Of a DNA stretch of 64,000 nucleotides, positions 24,701 to 38,800 are shown piece by piece. The notes under the pieces are model-generated. The model saw only the letters and a list, made by a program, of their open reading frames with translations, did not search any database and was not told where the DNA came from. This DNA is from Todiramphus chloris collaris. Taxonomy: Eukaryota; Chordata; Aves; Coraciiformes; Alcedinidae. The stretch spans positions 59,981,848-60,045,847 of the forward strand of contig JANVCC010000018.1 of the NCBI GenBank assembly GCA_025345505.1, written 5' to 3'. How positions within the stretch are numbered: the stretch's first letter is position 1; each line of letters starts with the position of its first letter. Both the position numbers and the translations under genes were made by a program.

Positions 24701-26754
24701 ATCTTTGAAGTTTCATTCCTGTGCCGAGGCTGGATTAGTTAAGCGGTAGGACTGGGGCTGGGACTGTGACCCTGTTGTGCTTGGCAGGTTGTGATAAATG
24801 GGGAAATCTTTCTTAACCTCATGGCCAAAACATTCCAGGATCAGGCTGGGGAGACAGGAGAGAAGGGAGGGGGGGGTCGAAAGATGCAGGAGACTTGTCA
24901 CGTTAAGGCCAGAGACAAAGGGACGCTTCCTCGTTTGCCTGAAATAGGGGTGCTTGTGCAGAATCTTGTAGGAGAAAGTGCTGCAGATGTGTTGTAATAT
25001 GCTTTATTGTTATTTCTGACTGTTGACCTTGGTATATGAAATTCATCCTTCACTATGAAGCTGTCTCTTTTTATTTTTGTTTTGGATGCTTTCAGAGTTT
25101 AGAGAAGCTTTGCTGGAAGAACTCATTATTCCAAGTAATTGCCTGTTGGTTAAAGAATATACTAGAGGACTGAAATACAAACATAATTGTATGAATTAAA
25201 AAAAACCCAACAAACCACAATCAGCTAATTAATTGCTTCTGGAAAGCTAGTTAAACTGTTTTCTTTATAGAACATTATAAAAAATAAAATAGTAAAATAT
25301 ATTTTTAAATATTTTTAAATTCTATATTTCAATATAGCAGTGTTAATGAAACATCTGAACATTTATTTGGATATGCTAGTATAAACCAGTCAAATTTTCA
25401 AGCCTGAAAAAAGGAGGTAAAAGTGACTTATATGTGAGCTGAAATATGATCTATAAAGTGATTCTTTCTTGTGACATTTTAAGATCTATGCTACCTCTGA
25501 TATTCTCTCCATTGAGTAATTATGAAATATATATTATTAGATGATCGTTTGAAATTTATTTACATATTTTATACTGTAAATACAGCTTTTCTGGATAGTG
25601 TTAGGAAGTATAGCATAAAGCAAGTATATATATATGAAAGTAATTATTTTTAATGTGTTTTCTAACTAGTACACAAGTTTCTAATATACAAGCAAGCAAA
25701 CATATCCCCGTGGATAGTTGAAATAAATCATTTATCTTCTTACGATTAATTTCACTGAATAATTAACTGTAAATTATATATATAAAAAGTAGTCTTACTA
25801 AATAGCATTTTGTATATAGTAACTATGTACATTATGTGTATTATATATTTTTGTGTACTTCTTAGAAATTATTTTAACTGTAGTTTGTCTCTAATGAATT
25901 ATTTTTTTCTACACTTTAAAAAAGAAAAGACTTGTTTCTTAGCAGCATTTTTTCACTTTTAGTGAAGTGTTCTAGAGGCACTGAAAACTAAACTAACCAG
26001 AAGCAAATCAGATTTGGTTGCACAATGATACAAATGCACATGAATAACTCTTCAGATTATATCCACTTGTTTGTGAGTTTTTATACTGCAACATTGTGTC
26101 ATTTTATCTTTTCTCTAACAAATTATTTTTTCAAGACTTAGGCAACATAGGGACTATAAAGAATAGCTTATTTTCTTTTAACCGGCAACTAGTTTGAGCA
26201 ACAAAGAATTTTTTGCATCCTTACTCTAATAGAAGTAGCTTGCCAAAGATTTTGATTATCCAGTACAGTTTATCAATGTTACAACTGCTAGAAATTATTG
26301 ACACAATGTTAAACTAATTAGTAATTCGTAATGAGGAAGAACAGAAATGTATGAAACTGAAAAAAAGGACAGGTCGTCATTGTAAATGTACAGGTGGTTT
26401 ACTTGGTAATTTTCCAGGTGAATGTGATTTGCAAATGCTTATTACCTTCTCTTCTCTTTTTGCTTATTTTTTATTTTCCATTTTGTAACACACTTTTGGT
26501 TTTAATTCATAATAAGGTAGTCATTTGTATACATGTTAAATAGATGGTTTTAATTGGAATAAACTCAGCACATTGTACAAAAAAAATCAGAATTGTACAA
26601 TTATCTGATGACTTCAGCTTTGGCTGTTCTCATAGACTGCATGATTTATTCAGGTCACATTCATAGACACTAGCAGTTGCAAAGTCAGATATTTATGGCT
26701 GAATATCTTTGACATAGTACCACAAGAAAAACTACCACGGAATAGCAGAACAGG
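21768..26754 (+). other. EYA4 upstream intron, part 4 (no gene seen)
   Basis: Very AT-rich and repeat-poor, especially 23040-26700. A short GC- and CpG-richer patch lies at 22590-22700, with GCGTTCAGA appearing twice, but no exon is recognised there. A G8 run lies near 24870-24878. The stretch from 24000 to 24370 is rich in TAATTA/TTAATTAA/GATTA words without repeats, and could be conserved non-coding DNA. This is only an impression from base content. Confidence 0.65.
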
Positions 26755-26965
26755 GTTTGTTTTGTTGTGTTGTGGTTTTTTTGTTTGTTTTTGGCTGTTT
26801 TGTTGTTGTTGTTGCTTTTGTTTGTTGATTTTTTTGTTTTGTATTGTGTGGATTTTGTCGTTACTGTTTGTGTGGTTTTCTTTTGTGGCTTTTTTTCGTT
26901 TCTTTTTTTGTTTGTTGATTGGTTTGGGGTTTTTTTTGTTTGTTTTCTTTTGTTTATTTTAATAC
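26755..26965 (+). repeat. 210-bp G/T-rich low-complexity tract
   Basis: Almost entirely T and G, in imperfect GTTT/GTTGTTG/TTTTTTG units, with strong strand asymmetry. It generates artefactual open frames of Phe/Leu/Val/Cys on the + strand that are not genes. Confidence 0.9.
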
Positions 26966-27814
26966 TGTTTTACCATAGTCTCTATCTAATTCCCATATTC
27001 CACAATGTCTACAGGACCCTGCCAGCTGATAATGGGTAGGCAGGTGCTGAGCTAAAATCGTGTTCGTATTACCTGCTCATATTACCTTGTTCATCCTCCC
27101 TCCAACCTGTCTTCTTGCTCTGTCCACCTGTTGCTTTTTGGCATTAATTGAGTCTCCCATCCTACAAAAGCATATTCACATACTTACCTTCTTTATTCTG
27201 AATAGTTTCATTGAAAACAACAGGCCTAACCACAGTGTTCCTGTTTAGCCTTAAACTTAAGTCTGTGTAGTCTTGTCCCAAGCTTGACAACTCTTTAGTT
27301 CAGGCAATGGCTTTTCCTAAAGGACTTAATAGAACGTTGCCTCAGTTAGCTGTTGCTGTTGCCCTCACTGCTGTTGAAGTGAGGTAAAGGCACCAGTGGA
27401 AGTTCGTGCAAACCTAGTCAACATGGGATTGTTTTCTGCAGTTATTGCAGTTAGTCATGTCCAGCCTGTTTGCATTTCCCAAGCTCAGTAATGTGCTCAA
27501 CATGGAGGTACTCCTGTCTTTCAGGGTGGTGAAAGAGAGCAGTGAATGGCTGCTTATAATCAACAACTCTTGATTATTTAAGTCATAAAGAGCAAAATTG
27601 TCCTGAAAACATTTGGATCAGGAATTTTCCTTTTTCTGAAGAGGTGAACAATCTGGAGTGATCCTTGCCTGCAGCTACAGTCCAGCCTGCCCTTTTCTGA
27701 GCCTGATCACAGCAAAACTGTGCAATAGCCGGTTCTGAGATCATTTAATTGAAGTTGACGTTTTAGGCCAAGGTCTGAATTCAGATCAAGATGTGGAACT
27801 GAATTGCTTCACTA
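26966..27814 (+). other. EYA4 upstream intron, part 5 (nothing recognised)
   Basis: Mixed-composition sequence between the G/T tract and the CR1 element. No splice-flanked exon, RNA gene or repeat recognised. Confidence 0.6.
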
Positions 27815-28044
27815 AATCACAGAATCATAGAATCTTTTAAATTGGAAGAAAAACATTTAAGATCAACGAGTCCAGATGTTAGCCTAGCACTATCCAGTCC
27901 ACCACTAAACCTTGTCCTGGTGCACCACATGTCACTAAGTCCACCACAGCTATGTGTCTTCTAAACAGCTTCAGGATGCCATCAGTTCCCTGGGCAGCCT
28001 GTTCTGATGCTTAACAACCTTCTAATGTCCAATCTAAACCTCCC

Positions 28045-29834
28045 CTAGTGCAACCTGAAGGCAGTTTGTCGTGTCCTGTTGCTTGTTACTTGGGAAAACA
28101 GCCTGACCCCAATCTCACTACAACTTCTTTTCAGGTAGTTGTAGAGAGTGAGAAGGCCTCCCCTCAGCCTCCTTTTCTCCAGGTTAAACAACCGCATTTC
28201 CCTCAGCCATTCCTCATAAGACCTGTGCTCAAGACCTTTCACCAGCTTCATTGCCCTTCTTTGGACACTCTCCAACACCTCAATGTCCTTCTTGTAGTGA
28301 GAGGACCAAAACTGGACCCAGTATCCACAGTGCAGCCTCATCAGTGCTGAGTAAGGGTGACAATTACTTCCCTAGTCCTGTTGGCCACACTGTTTCTGAT
28401 GTTTCTGATACAAGGATACTATTGGCCTTCTTGGCCACCTGGGCACACTGCTGATTCATGTTCAGCTGGCTGTCAACTAACATCTCCAGGTCTGTTTCTG
28501 ACAGGCAGCTTTCCAGACACTCTTCTCTAAGCCTGTAGTGGTGCATAGGGTTGTGGTGACCCAAGTGCAGGACCTGGCATTTGGCCTTGTTGACCCTCAT
28601 ACAATTGGCCTTGGCCCATTGATCCAACCTGACCAGGTCCCTCTGTAGAGCCTTCTTTCTGCTTCAACACTCCTGCCCAAATTGCTATCATCTGCAGATT
28701 TACTGAAGATGCATTTGATTGTATCATCCAAATCACTGATAAAGAAATTAAAGAGAACTGGCCCCAGTACTGAGCATTGGGGAACACCACTTGTGACTGG
28801 CCACCAACTGGATTTAATGCCATTCATCACCACACTTTGGGCCTGGTCATCCTGACAGTTTTTTAGTCAGCAAAGCATACACCTGTCCAAGCCATGAGCA
28901 ACCAGATTCTCCAGGAGAGTGCTGTGGGAAACGGTGTCAAAGCCTTTACTAGAGTCTAGGTGGACAACATCCACAGCCTTTCCTTCATCTACTATGTGGG
29001 TCATCTAGTTCATATAAGGAGAGAGATCAGGTCAGTCAAGCAGGATCAGGCTTTCATAAACCCATGCTGACTGAGCCTGAATACCGGGCTGTTTTGTATG
29101 TACCACGTGGTGGCACTCAAGATGATCTGTTTCATAAACTTTGCAGCACCAAAGTCAGACTGACAGGCCTGTAGCTCCCTGAATCCTCCCTCTGGCCCTT
29201 CTTGTAGGTGGGCATTACATTTCCTAACCTCCACTCACTGGAACCTCCTCAGTTAGCCAGGACTGCTGGTAAATGATGGAAAATGCCTTGATGAGCACTT
29301 CCACCAGCTCCCTCAGGACTGTTGGGTAGATCCCATCCAGCCCCATAGACTTGTGTGAGTCTAAGTGGTGCAGCAGGTCACTAATCATTTCCCCTTGTAT
29401 TATGGGGGCTTCATTCTACTCCCTGTCCCTGACTTCCAACTCGGGGGCTGAGTACCCTGAGAACAACTGCTCTTATTATTACAAACTGAAGCACAGGAGG
29501 CATTAAGTACCTCAGCCCTTTCCTCATCCTATGTCACAATGTTTCCCCCCACATCCAATAAAGGATGGAGGGGGGGAAACATAGCCCTTAGCCCTCCTTT
29601 TGTGGCTGTTGTATTTATAGAAATATTTTTAATTGTCTTTTATGGCAGTAGCCGGCTTAAGTTCTAGTTGGGCTTTGGCCCTGCTAATTTTCTCCCTGCA
29701 TAATTTATTCCCTGTCATGTTTCTCAGAAAATCTTTGCAGTCCTCCTGAGTTGCCTGCTGCTTCTTCCAAAGGTCATAAACTGTCCTTGTTTCCCAAGTT
29801 CTAGCCAAAAGTCACTATTCAGCCAGAAAAGTTG
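28045..29834 (-). pseudogene. CR1 ORF2 remnant (reverse transcriptase, C-terminal part), broken
   Basis: Read from right to left, the order is as follows: a linker segment (about 29724-29834); an RT N-terminal segment like GPDGIHPRVLREL (DGIYPTVLREL here, near 29300-29340); 29046-29234 with a QIILSATTWYIQ...SQHGF motif; 28597-28833 with [16 protein letters not shown]; 28364-28627 with [20 protein letters not shown]; and 28045-28341 with [20 protein letters not shown]. The segments fall in different frames with in-frame stops between them. The catalytic box, normally FADD in CR1, reads SADD here, so the polymerase would be dead even without the frameshifts. It is a fossil inside an EYA4 intron with no expected function. 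Confidence 0.92.
29539..29582. repeat. Near-perfect hairpin within CR1 relic
   Basis: The left arm at 29539-29556 (ATGTTTCCCCCCACATCC) and right arm at 29563-29582 are almost exact reverse complements around the loop AATAAA. The right arm has two extra bases in its G-rich part. As I remember the CR1 consensus, the left arm and loop are normal but the right arm is not. Confidence 0.8.
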
Positions 29835-29840
29835 GATGAA

Positions 29841-32800
29841 ACCACATTGGTCAAGAGTAAAAGTGGCACTGCTGAACGAGTGGCTAAACTTGGAAGAGCT
29901 TGTGTCTACCATGTTGTCTTGAATAATTGAAGTCTCAGCCGAGGAACTTTTTTTTGGGTCATCAACAAAACCTAAGTTATCATATAGCTGAATCTGCATA
30001 TAATACCCAAACTATTCCATCCCATTCTATCAGACCATGATATGATTCAGGTATTCATTCATTCTTAAATGGATTGGAATTTGATGAAGACTATGTTGCT
30101 TGTAAACTAATTAGTCCAAAGCTCACATTAAGTCAGGGTATTGTGAATGTATTGCATATGCTTTTCTTTTCCACTAAATGACATTACCTGAACTTTTTGT
30201 ATATAGTTCAAAAAGACAACCCTTTTCTTTAAAGTCCCTTTAGCTCTGGGATGAACAATGCAGCTGATGAGTGCACTCCTCTGAGACAGAAAGGATGGTG
30301 AAGCTGGTGGTGTTGTAGACATTTCTTGCTCAATGCTGACCCATCAGTGAGTGAGCTCTCAGTGGAGCAAAGAAACACAAGATCATTGACCAAGAGTAAG
30401 GTGCCATTCTCCTTTAATCTTAGCATGTATCAATATGTATATTAAAAATACAGAAGACAAAAGGGTACAGGAAGAGGAAAAGGACTTCTCTGCTAAACCA
30501 GAATATTTTACATATATGTGTTTCATCATCTATGGTGAGGATGAGTATTTGATGGGGGTGTGATCGTGTTGTTTGTTGCACTTGGGTGTCAGTATGCTCC
30601 TACGTAGGAAGCAGGATAGTGAAGAACAGGAAAGAGGAGATGATTGACAAGGCCATTTGTTAAAATTTCCTCTAATGGAGGGATGGAAAAGCTGTGACAA
30701 ATGTTCTTTGATTTTAATGGAGAAAGGCAGATTATTTTCTGGTGAGGGAAAAGGGTCAGGAGAGAAGTTGGTCTTTGCGTCCAGGGAGGTCAGCGTGTGA
30801 GCTCTTGGGTGACCTAAGGGAAAGCTAGAACCCAGTGAGGCATCAGCATCTTCAAACAGAGAAGCATCTTGTGTCAGAGATACTTGACTTGGGGTAGAGA
30901 AGTCATCATTATCAGTAGAAATACAATGTACTGTTGCTCATACAAGATGGTTTCTGCATGAAAAGAAAAAAGCATGTTTTATTATGCTTTATGGCACAGT
31001 ACTATATGCCTTTAACAAAATAGCTTGAAGTATTTGCATGATGTATTTGCAGCATGGCCAAGTTAGCACAGCCATAGGAACATTAACTTTTGAACTTCCT
31101 GACTTTCATTGCTTTAAATTTCAGCTTCAAAGTTTACTTTTTTTTCTTTGCATTTGTTGGCCCTGGTTAGTTTTGAAAAGCAGGAGGAAAGAAAATAAGT
31201 TCAGGATTTCTGAGGGGGTGCTGAATTTTATGCATATAACAGGGGATGACTTGCTCTTCCTTTGAATATTAGATGATAACTCCAAAGCAGTTTTGAAACA
31301 CCTAGTTTGCTAATGATATTTCTATGGAGCTGAGGAATTGCGAGATTAAATCTAGAAAGCATTGCACAGCATGCCTCTTTTTCCTTCACCTTGGTACGTT
31401 TTTCTCATGAAAAGAGATCAATGGTATCTGGGAATGTTGATATTTAAAAAGCAAACACTTGAAATTAATAAAAATAATATGACTGCAACAAATCTGGAGG
31501 AGATCATTGGACCATAACTGGAGTAAACACAGGAAGCATTTTTCCATGTCTAGATGAAGAACAGTATCTTCTAGCTGATTTCCAGTTTGGACATACCGGG
31601 AAGGCACTAAGGGTGTACTTTCATATTCAGCTGCACTGACACTGGTGATTTGAAAAGGCACAGAAAGGCCACAAGCATCTTTAGTGGTTTTTTTATAAAA
31701 AGAGAGAGAGAAAAACAATGTGAGAGACTACAAAGAGAATGAGAGACTTCCAGTGCTAGTGGTTTAGTATTTTTTCTTGAATCTGACTTGAACAATACAT
31801 GAGCTCCAGACTGGTGGAACTTCCCTGCCTTTGCAACTGCTGAATGGGGAGCTATTTCTTTTTGTGTCTTTCATTCTTTCTGGGAAGGGAGCCAGGATGA
31901 TGGCCCATCCTCCCAGCAGGGCAGGGGAAAGTGTTCTGTGAGCTCTAAGCTATTAGGTAACCCAGGCTGAAACAAAAAGTGCTATTGTGGTGTGGCATTT
32001 GCCCTGCCTGCCCCACCAGTTAAGGGAAGGCATATTTCCTTCTTTCATCTTACACAAACAAACAAAAAGAAAAAAAGAATGACAGTTTTTCCCACAGTGC
32101 ACGTATAAATGCATTAAAAAATTTAGAAGATAGTACTTTACAGGTTCCAATTGCTTAAATTATGACTTGACTGTTACACCCTCTGATATTTTTTGAAGTG
32201 TACTTGTGCCAAAGGCAATGTGAAATGTGTTTTTAAAATGTTTGCAGGTATAAAAGACTTGAAAGAAGCTCAGAGCTCTGAACTGAGTGAACCCATTAAT
32301 CAGGTTGCAAAAACAAACATGTAGGAAACTCTTCCGCTAGCAAAAAAGTATGAAGGAAGGAAAGTTTTGACCCCAAAGATAGCATAGGAATGAGTAAGTT
32401 GAGGAGTTAAAGTTGTCTCAGATTTTATCAATTTATGTTACAAATGTACCTTAATGACACCACCTTTTGTAAAACTTTGCAGTAGAAACACAGTTTTATA
32501 TTGGATAAATATTTGTGAATTAAATAACACAAAGGCTTGTGTCAGTGATAAGACTATGCAGGGGTCCTGAAAAAAACCCAACCTTTATAGTTTGCCTGTA
32601 AGTATGAAACGGACATTTACCTGGATTGATTAAATCCTCATTTACTTTACTATGTACTATTCATACCATCAGGGGCTCTAGTGTGTCACTGCTCATCATT
32701 CCAGCCTGGTGAAATAAGATCTAGGAGAAATGCAGGGCTGCCTTACAGTCTCTTGATCTGTCTGTAGGCTACTTGCTGTTGAAGTTTCATTCACAGTGCT

Positions 32801-35800
32801 CTCTACAGACGTTTATACAGAAAATCTAAAACATTATGGGCGTGATCAAGAGTGTCATCCAAAAAAGTGGAAGCATTTAGCACAATATTATGTACTTTAC
32901 AAGTGATATCTCTTTCTTAAAATTACTAGAGTCAATGACTAGTTCAAAGAAGCTGGGGCTCTAAAGCATGAAACTTTAGCAGGAGACATCTCTCTTCATT
33001 ACTGTAGTTACTGTTGCAAAGACAATTTCCTAGAAGATGTAATGAGGCACACAGGCTCTGTGGGTACAGTGGGCATTCCCTCAGTCTTTATCACAGTTAG
33101 ATTTCCTCAATGGCTTTCTCACTACCTGTCCTCTTCAGCAGTCAGTGGAGAGTAGCAGCTGTTATTCACTATTTATTTCTCTCTGTCTGAATAGATGACT
33201 ACTCTAGGTCAGGTGAAATGCATCTGTATCTTTCTGTTAGATATAAAGGAAGCCTGGGGTGAAAAGTCTAGATAGGTTTAAGTGCCTAAACTGCAGGTAT
33301 TTGATACTAGGTGTATCCCCTTTGGGTTATTTTTCATTGCAAGCTAGATGTACACCACATAGTTTTGCTCACCAGAGTTACTACTGTATTAGTCTGGGGA
33401 GAGGTGGAGGAGACAGGAGAGGCAGCAATGACACATTTCATCATGAACATGTCTATCTTGGGAAAGGTTTGTATGGAAAAGAGAAAGAAGCGCTGGCTTC
33501 ACCATTCCAATCCCTTCCTCCCACTTCCGCACTGTGCTATATGTTTGAAGATCCCTCACAGTATCCACAGTGTTCTTATTCCTCTTGCATCTTAAAGACA
33601 TTAAATGTGTCTGATGTCATTAAGTATGAAGTCTCATCTACTGTGCTACATAAAATATCAAGGTCAACTTCAGCAGTCTGCTTTCATGCTCAAAACATAG
33701 CTAATTTACACTTTACTTTCACTTAAAGTAAAATTCAGCATATTTAAAACTTTATCTGTTTTGACTAAAGTTGTCGTTTTAAGTTGATGGTATAACAATT
33801 TCAGTACTAAGAAAATGGAAGATAGATAAACCTATTTTAGGTGATGAGCTGAAAACCTGTTTTCACTGAGGACTAGCTCATATAGCCTTTAATTTTTAAA
33901 AAAAGAATACTTTAATAGTGCATTAAATTAACTCTAGAGAATTCCTGTTGATTTCTCCTTGAAATGAAATTGATTCATATGTCACAGTTTTCCTCATTCT
34001 TTCATTGTGATTAGAACTACTTCCAGATTTGCTGAGATATGATAAATTTACTTCAGGATGTGATTCAGTAAAATACAGCTATGTATAGTGCCTGCACTGT
34101 GAAAAAGCAGGGAAAAAAAAATCAATTTTCTATTGCTTCAAGGTCTTTCACTCACCAGTAGCATCAGTGTTTGGGTTTTTAAGTCAGAAACCTACTTAAA
34201 ATTTGATGGTGAGTAAATATATAGTATCACATTTTTATACACATGTTATTTCATTTCATATTGCATTTTCATGTAAACTGTTTATATATAATGTAATTTT
34301 ATTACTAGGCTTAAGTAACTGAAACCTTATGAGACCTATAGCAGTGTAGCATGACAGTGATTTACTGTGAAAAATTCAGTTGACAATTCGGGGTTGTTTA
34401 GAATTCTTTTCAGGCCTTTTTCTAGGCATCTTCAGCATTTCTGTTTGTTTTTTTCAGAAGCTTGGCTGAGATTTTGTGTTCATAAGACATACATAGCTAT
34501 AGTCTTATTTTAATTTAGCCATCAAAAACTTGCTTGTTTCTCAGTAATATTTGTATATTTTCTTAAAATCTGTTTGCAAGCGTATACATGCTCAGAATAG
34601 CTACATTTTGTTAATAAATCCCAGCGATGTATCTTTGTTTAGTCCTTGCCCTGTTTTTGTAGGTTAAGAAAATGTCATTATTTGTTTTATGGTAGCAATG
34701 AAGGGTGTCATGGTAGCAAAGGAAATCTTTCTTACTCTAGGCATTGTACAGTCTCTGTGCTAAGGATTTTGTTGTCAAGCTGGTTACAAAGCTGTATATA
34801 AACAGTGTCAAAGTCAGCATCTAAAAAAGTATTTGAAGATGTGATTTTTCCTTACTATTCATTCTCATAGCAGTGTCAATGTCTCAAGCCTTATTCTTCT
34901 CATATAATGGTATGAAACCGTTCCCTTGAATGCCTCATCCTCCCTGAGACCATTCCACTAACATGATCCCTTTCCTTGGACAGTGAGTAGAATCTGGTGA
35001 CATTTCACCATAATTATTTGCTATAGAGCAGTATCCAGGCAGTAGAAGCGTGCTTGCCCTGCCCACACTCCAGACCGATAAAAACTGGCAGTAGCACAGG
35101 CTGAGCAAGCACACAGACATGCACTGAGATGTCTTTGGGTCTGCAAAGAGTACTTTTCCCTCTTCATTCTTGTCACCTTGATGTTAGATCTTCCATAGCT
35201 CCACTATATCGAGCTACTTCGTCCAGACCCAAAGCATTTCAGGCTCTACTCAGCTCCATTGCATGCCTGTTGATTTGGGAGGGATGCTCAAGGCCTTGTT
35301 TGATGCAGGACTTGAGGGATGATTTAGATTATTATCATTTAGAGGAGGGATAAATGCCAGAATAATTTACTGCTGATACTGCAAGATTTTTCTTCTATGC
35401 TTATTTTAAATGTTAAAAGGGATTTTTCTCATGTGTTGCATTATGAGTTTAACACCATGACTGTGTGTGTGAGAACACCTCACAGAGCAGGACCAGTTCA
35501 TGGTCTAACATCCAGTGTAATGAAGTCCAAGAAAATCATGTTCAAGTGATGTTAAGGTTGCAAAGGAAAACATCAGAAGCAAGGAAATGCCAGAATTAAT
35601 ATGACCTGTGGAAATCCAGTCTCTTATGCATTATGGTGCAGCTCTTATTACATGACATACTAGGCTTTCTAGGGGATGTCTCCCATTTCCAGTGAATGCA
35701 TAGTTTGGGTTTTTTTAGTGTTCTTTAGCCTATATTTGTTAAACATGAAGCAAACAGAAAGCATTCACAGTCCACACTTAATATAAAATCATTTGTCATG

Positions 35801-38800
35801 TAAATATTTCTCATACACTTTATTCATAGTTCTTCAGTGTTTGATAAATGTATCTTTTTATCACAGTATTAGTGAACTCATAGTATTAGACACTTAAAAC
35901 ATGTTTATATTTGAAATCTGATCAACCAAGGCAGAGATGAAGGTAGAAACTGTATAAAATATCGACTACTTTTTTCCCCAATTTGAGTCAAATTAGACCT
36001 TTATTTTTCTGTGTAAACAAAAAACATTTGTACTTGTAAGTTCAAAGTATAGTGTCCCAGCTTGGATCATCTGTTAGGTCTGCAGTGCTGTCAATGTAGC
36101 AGAACTAGCCTGTTACTCTGGATGGACTGGTCTCTAAAGATTTTACTAGTGAGTTTCACAGATATGTGATGAATACTCTGGCTTGAGTTTGAGTTATTAG
36201 TCCCAAATTTAATTAGAGGAGAGCAAACTGTGCTGTGCTGTCCCATCCCAGCCAGCCCTAGTAGTCTTCCACTGCCCACACTTCACCCCTACATCTGCCA
36301 CTTTTTTTTCACCTGGCTTCTGCTCTCCTCTTAATTTTCTCACTCGCAGATCCCATTCTTCTTTTGTCACCCTCATTTCTGTTCCCTCTCCCTGTTTCTC
36401 TGTTCCTCCCTGTATTTGAGTCTCCAGGGTTTTTATGTTTCAGTGTATTACCTACGTACCTCCACAGTGGGAGATGGGACTGACAAAGCAAAAAGGGACA
36501 GGTTTGCTAATCTCAGTCCCTTTCCTGATGTCACAGGGGCTTCTGTCACTCAGAAGAAGTAATCCTAAATCATACTTGGTGCCAACAACTTTGTGGTGAA
36601 GACCATTCAATGCAGATAGGGTCTTCAAAAATTCAGGAGCCAAACTACAACAGGAGTCCACTAACTGTGAAAAGAAGGCTATTAGAATCTTATGAACTGA
36701 AACAAATTTGAGTATCATTTCAGAGATGATGATGATTCCTGGGTACCAGTATACCTTGAAGTGCCTTAACATCTAGGTTTCAGATTCTGCCTCCAATCTT
36801 AGAGATGCTAAAGATGCTAGGCGGCAGGGTGGCCTGAACACAATAACATGTTTTTTCAAAAATCTGGATTTTTAGATGAAACTGGTATCTTGCCACTTTT
36901 GTGAATAATTCTCAACATGCATATAACTAAAATGGTGAGGAACCTGTGTAAACAGAAAAAAAAAAACCCAAAACCAAACCAAAAAACTCGAGAGCAGTAG
37001 TAAAGAAAAGTGTTCTTTTTATAGTATTTAACACATGAGAATGTAAATAAATGTGGTGTTAGTGGAAGTTTATTATTTTGAAAACAGTCAGTAAGGCAGA
37101 TTAAGAGAAAAACAGCGCAGCTGAAAACAAAGGAAACAATATTTGACCAGAAGTTTTCACAGGGATTTTCTGTTCACCTTCAAGGGTGGCATAATGTTAT
37201 GAATAATAAAATATGTTTTGCTACTTGAGTAGTCTCAAAGAGAAATAGTGTTCATTCCATATGGCCACTTGAAAGAAAATCACATGCCTGTTCCTCTTTA
37301 TGAAATAGCATTTTAATTTATTAAATATTTTCTCTCAAAGAGGGACCCTAAAGGTAAACAGTGAAGTTTATATTTAGTCTCAGATGAGAAGACAAGTCCA
37401 TACTGTGTGTCAATGCTGCATATTTCCTCAGAGAATGATCATAGATGAACTGTATCATCTATGTACCAAGCTGAAAACCTGAAATACTTTATTTAAAAAA
37501 AAAAAGTTTTCATTGCAATATTCTTGAATGTAAAATACTCACTTTTTTGTTTTTGTTTTTCCCAATTTCATTGCATTTAATGAGAGATGAGTCTTTTTTA
37601 TACAATTGGTCCATGGCTTTTCTGCTATTCTCTTTTAACGTAAAACAAAATTTGTCTGTTTGTTTTGTTTTTTTCTAGTCACCATGCAGGAAAATCTTTA
37701 TATGCAATATAAAGTAGTAGCGTGAGTAGGAGTAGGACAACTCATCTGTGAGTACCCCACTATTGCTTAAATGAGAGAAGAAATACTTTTCATCCCTGAC
37801 AGGGAAAACCAGGGCTCTTAATATACTGTGTATGTTAAAAGTGCTTGGATAGTGTCAGTGTGTGTTTGAGTTGTCTTTGGGCTTCTGTGGTAATTGTGCA
37901 CCACAGGACCTGCCATCACTTTGCAAAATCAAGGTGTTTGGATGTGCTGGGTAAGTGTCAGACTCTCCAGCAACTGCTTAAACTCAGTGGTTGAACTTTC
38001 CTGACCTGGGGAGTGAGACCTGAGTCCCAGAGCACATGTGACAGTCAGTGCTACTGGTGGCAACCACACAAACAGCAAAGGAACTGGAAGGGAATGTAGA
38101 AATGTCAGTGAATTTAAAAGCAAGGAGATACCAAAAATAGCCTGGAAGTGAGTATACGCTAAAGGGACAAAGGAAAAGGAGCTTTACTAGGATTTAAATA
38201 AATTAGATGCATTTGTATTTTTAGTTAATTTTAATTATGTTATTGTATTTAGAATGATAAAATTATAAAATATATATTTTTTACTTTAGATTATATTTCA
38301 TGTGTGAAATGAAAAGATACTTCTTCTGACCAAGTCCCTGTGTAACTCAGTTGAGACAATCTACTTCTGAAAGTACACACTTCCTCTCAAGGAAGTGTTT
38401 TCATTTTGGTGTCTTTGAATGATTTTGAATTTATTTTTTTGAATGGTTGCCTGTGATGGTGACACTCAGTACACTATTTTGTACTATTGTATTTCTCTTG
38501 TCTGCATATTAATGCACACTGCAGGCATTTTTATTGGTACTCAAGACAATGTTGTGAACATAAAAACATATCAATGATATTTGCATCTGAATGTTTATGG
38601 AATAGCGCCTGTGAGGTTTGGGTTTACGTGAGCCTTTGCTAGGTCTCATGCTGAGCTGCCACATCATCACATGTCTCCATGGCACATTGCAACTACCAAG
38701 TCCATCGAGTAGCATAGTAGGAACAGCAAAGAAACAATCAAAGAAGAGGAAAATTAGTGGTGATGAAACTGAATAACTGGATAGATTGAAAAAACAATTT

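Larger units (their letters stand above)
27815..29840 (-). mobile_element. CR1 LINE, 5'-truncated, minus strand
   Basis: On the minus strand this 2-kb relic ends at its 3' terminus with GATTCTATGATTCTGTGATT, the CR1-type terminal repeat, near 27815. Upstream of that lies CR1 ORF2 in several frames. A linker segment resembles AWLNRELLLEL (FWLNSDFWLEL here). The reverse-transcriptase region follows, then the C-terminal part with [18 protein letters not shown]. The endonuclease domain and ORF1 are missing. The 5' boundary near 29840 is where similarity to the family fades, and it could be tens of bases off. CR1 elements are the dominant LINEs of birds and other sauropsids and are usually 5'-truncated. 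This copy is old: it carries many stops and frameshifts. Confidence 0.95.

Noticed and set aside
26762-27039. Phe/Leu/Cys-rich frames as small membrane proteins
   Set aside because: They are translations of the G/T-rich low-complexity tract.
33259-33726. Longest open frame in the window (155 codons, +) as a possible gene
   Set aside because: No recognisable domain, ordinary intronic composition and no splice or promoter context. A 155-codon frame can occur by chance in 64 kb over six frames.
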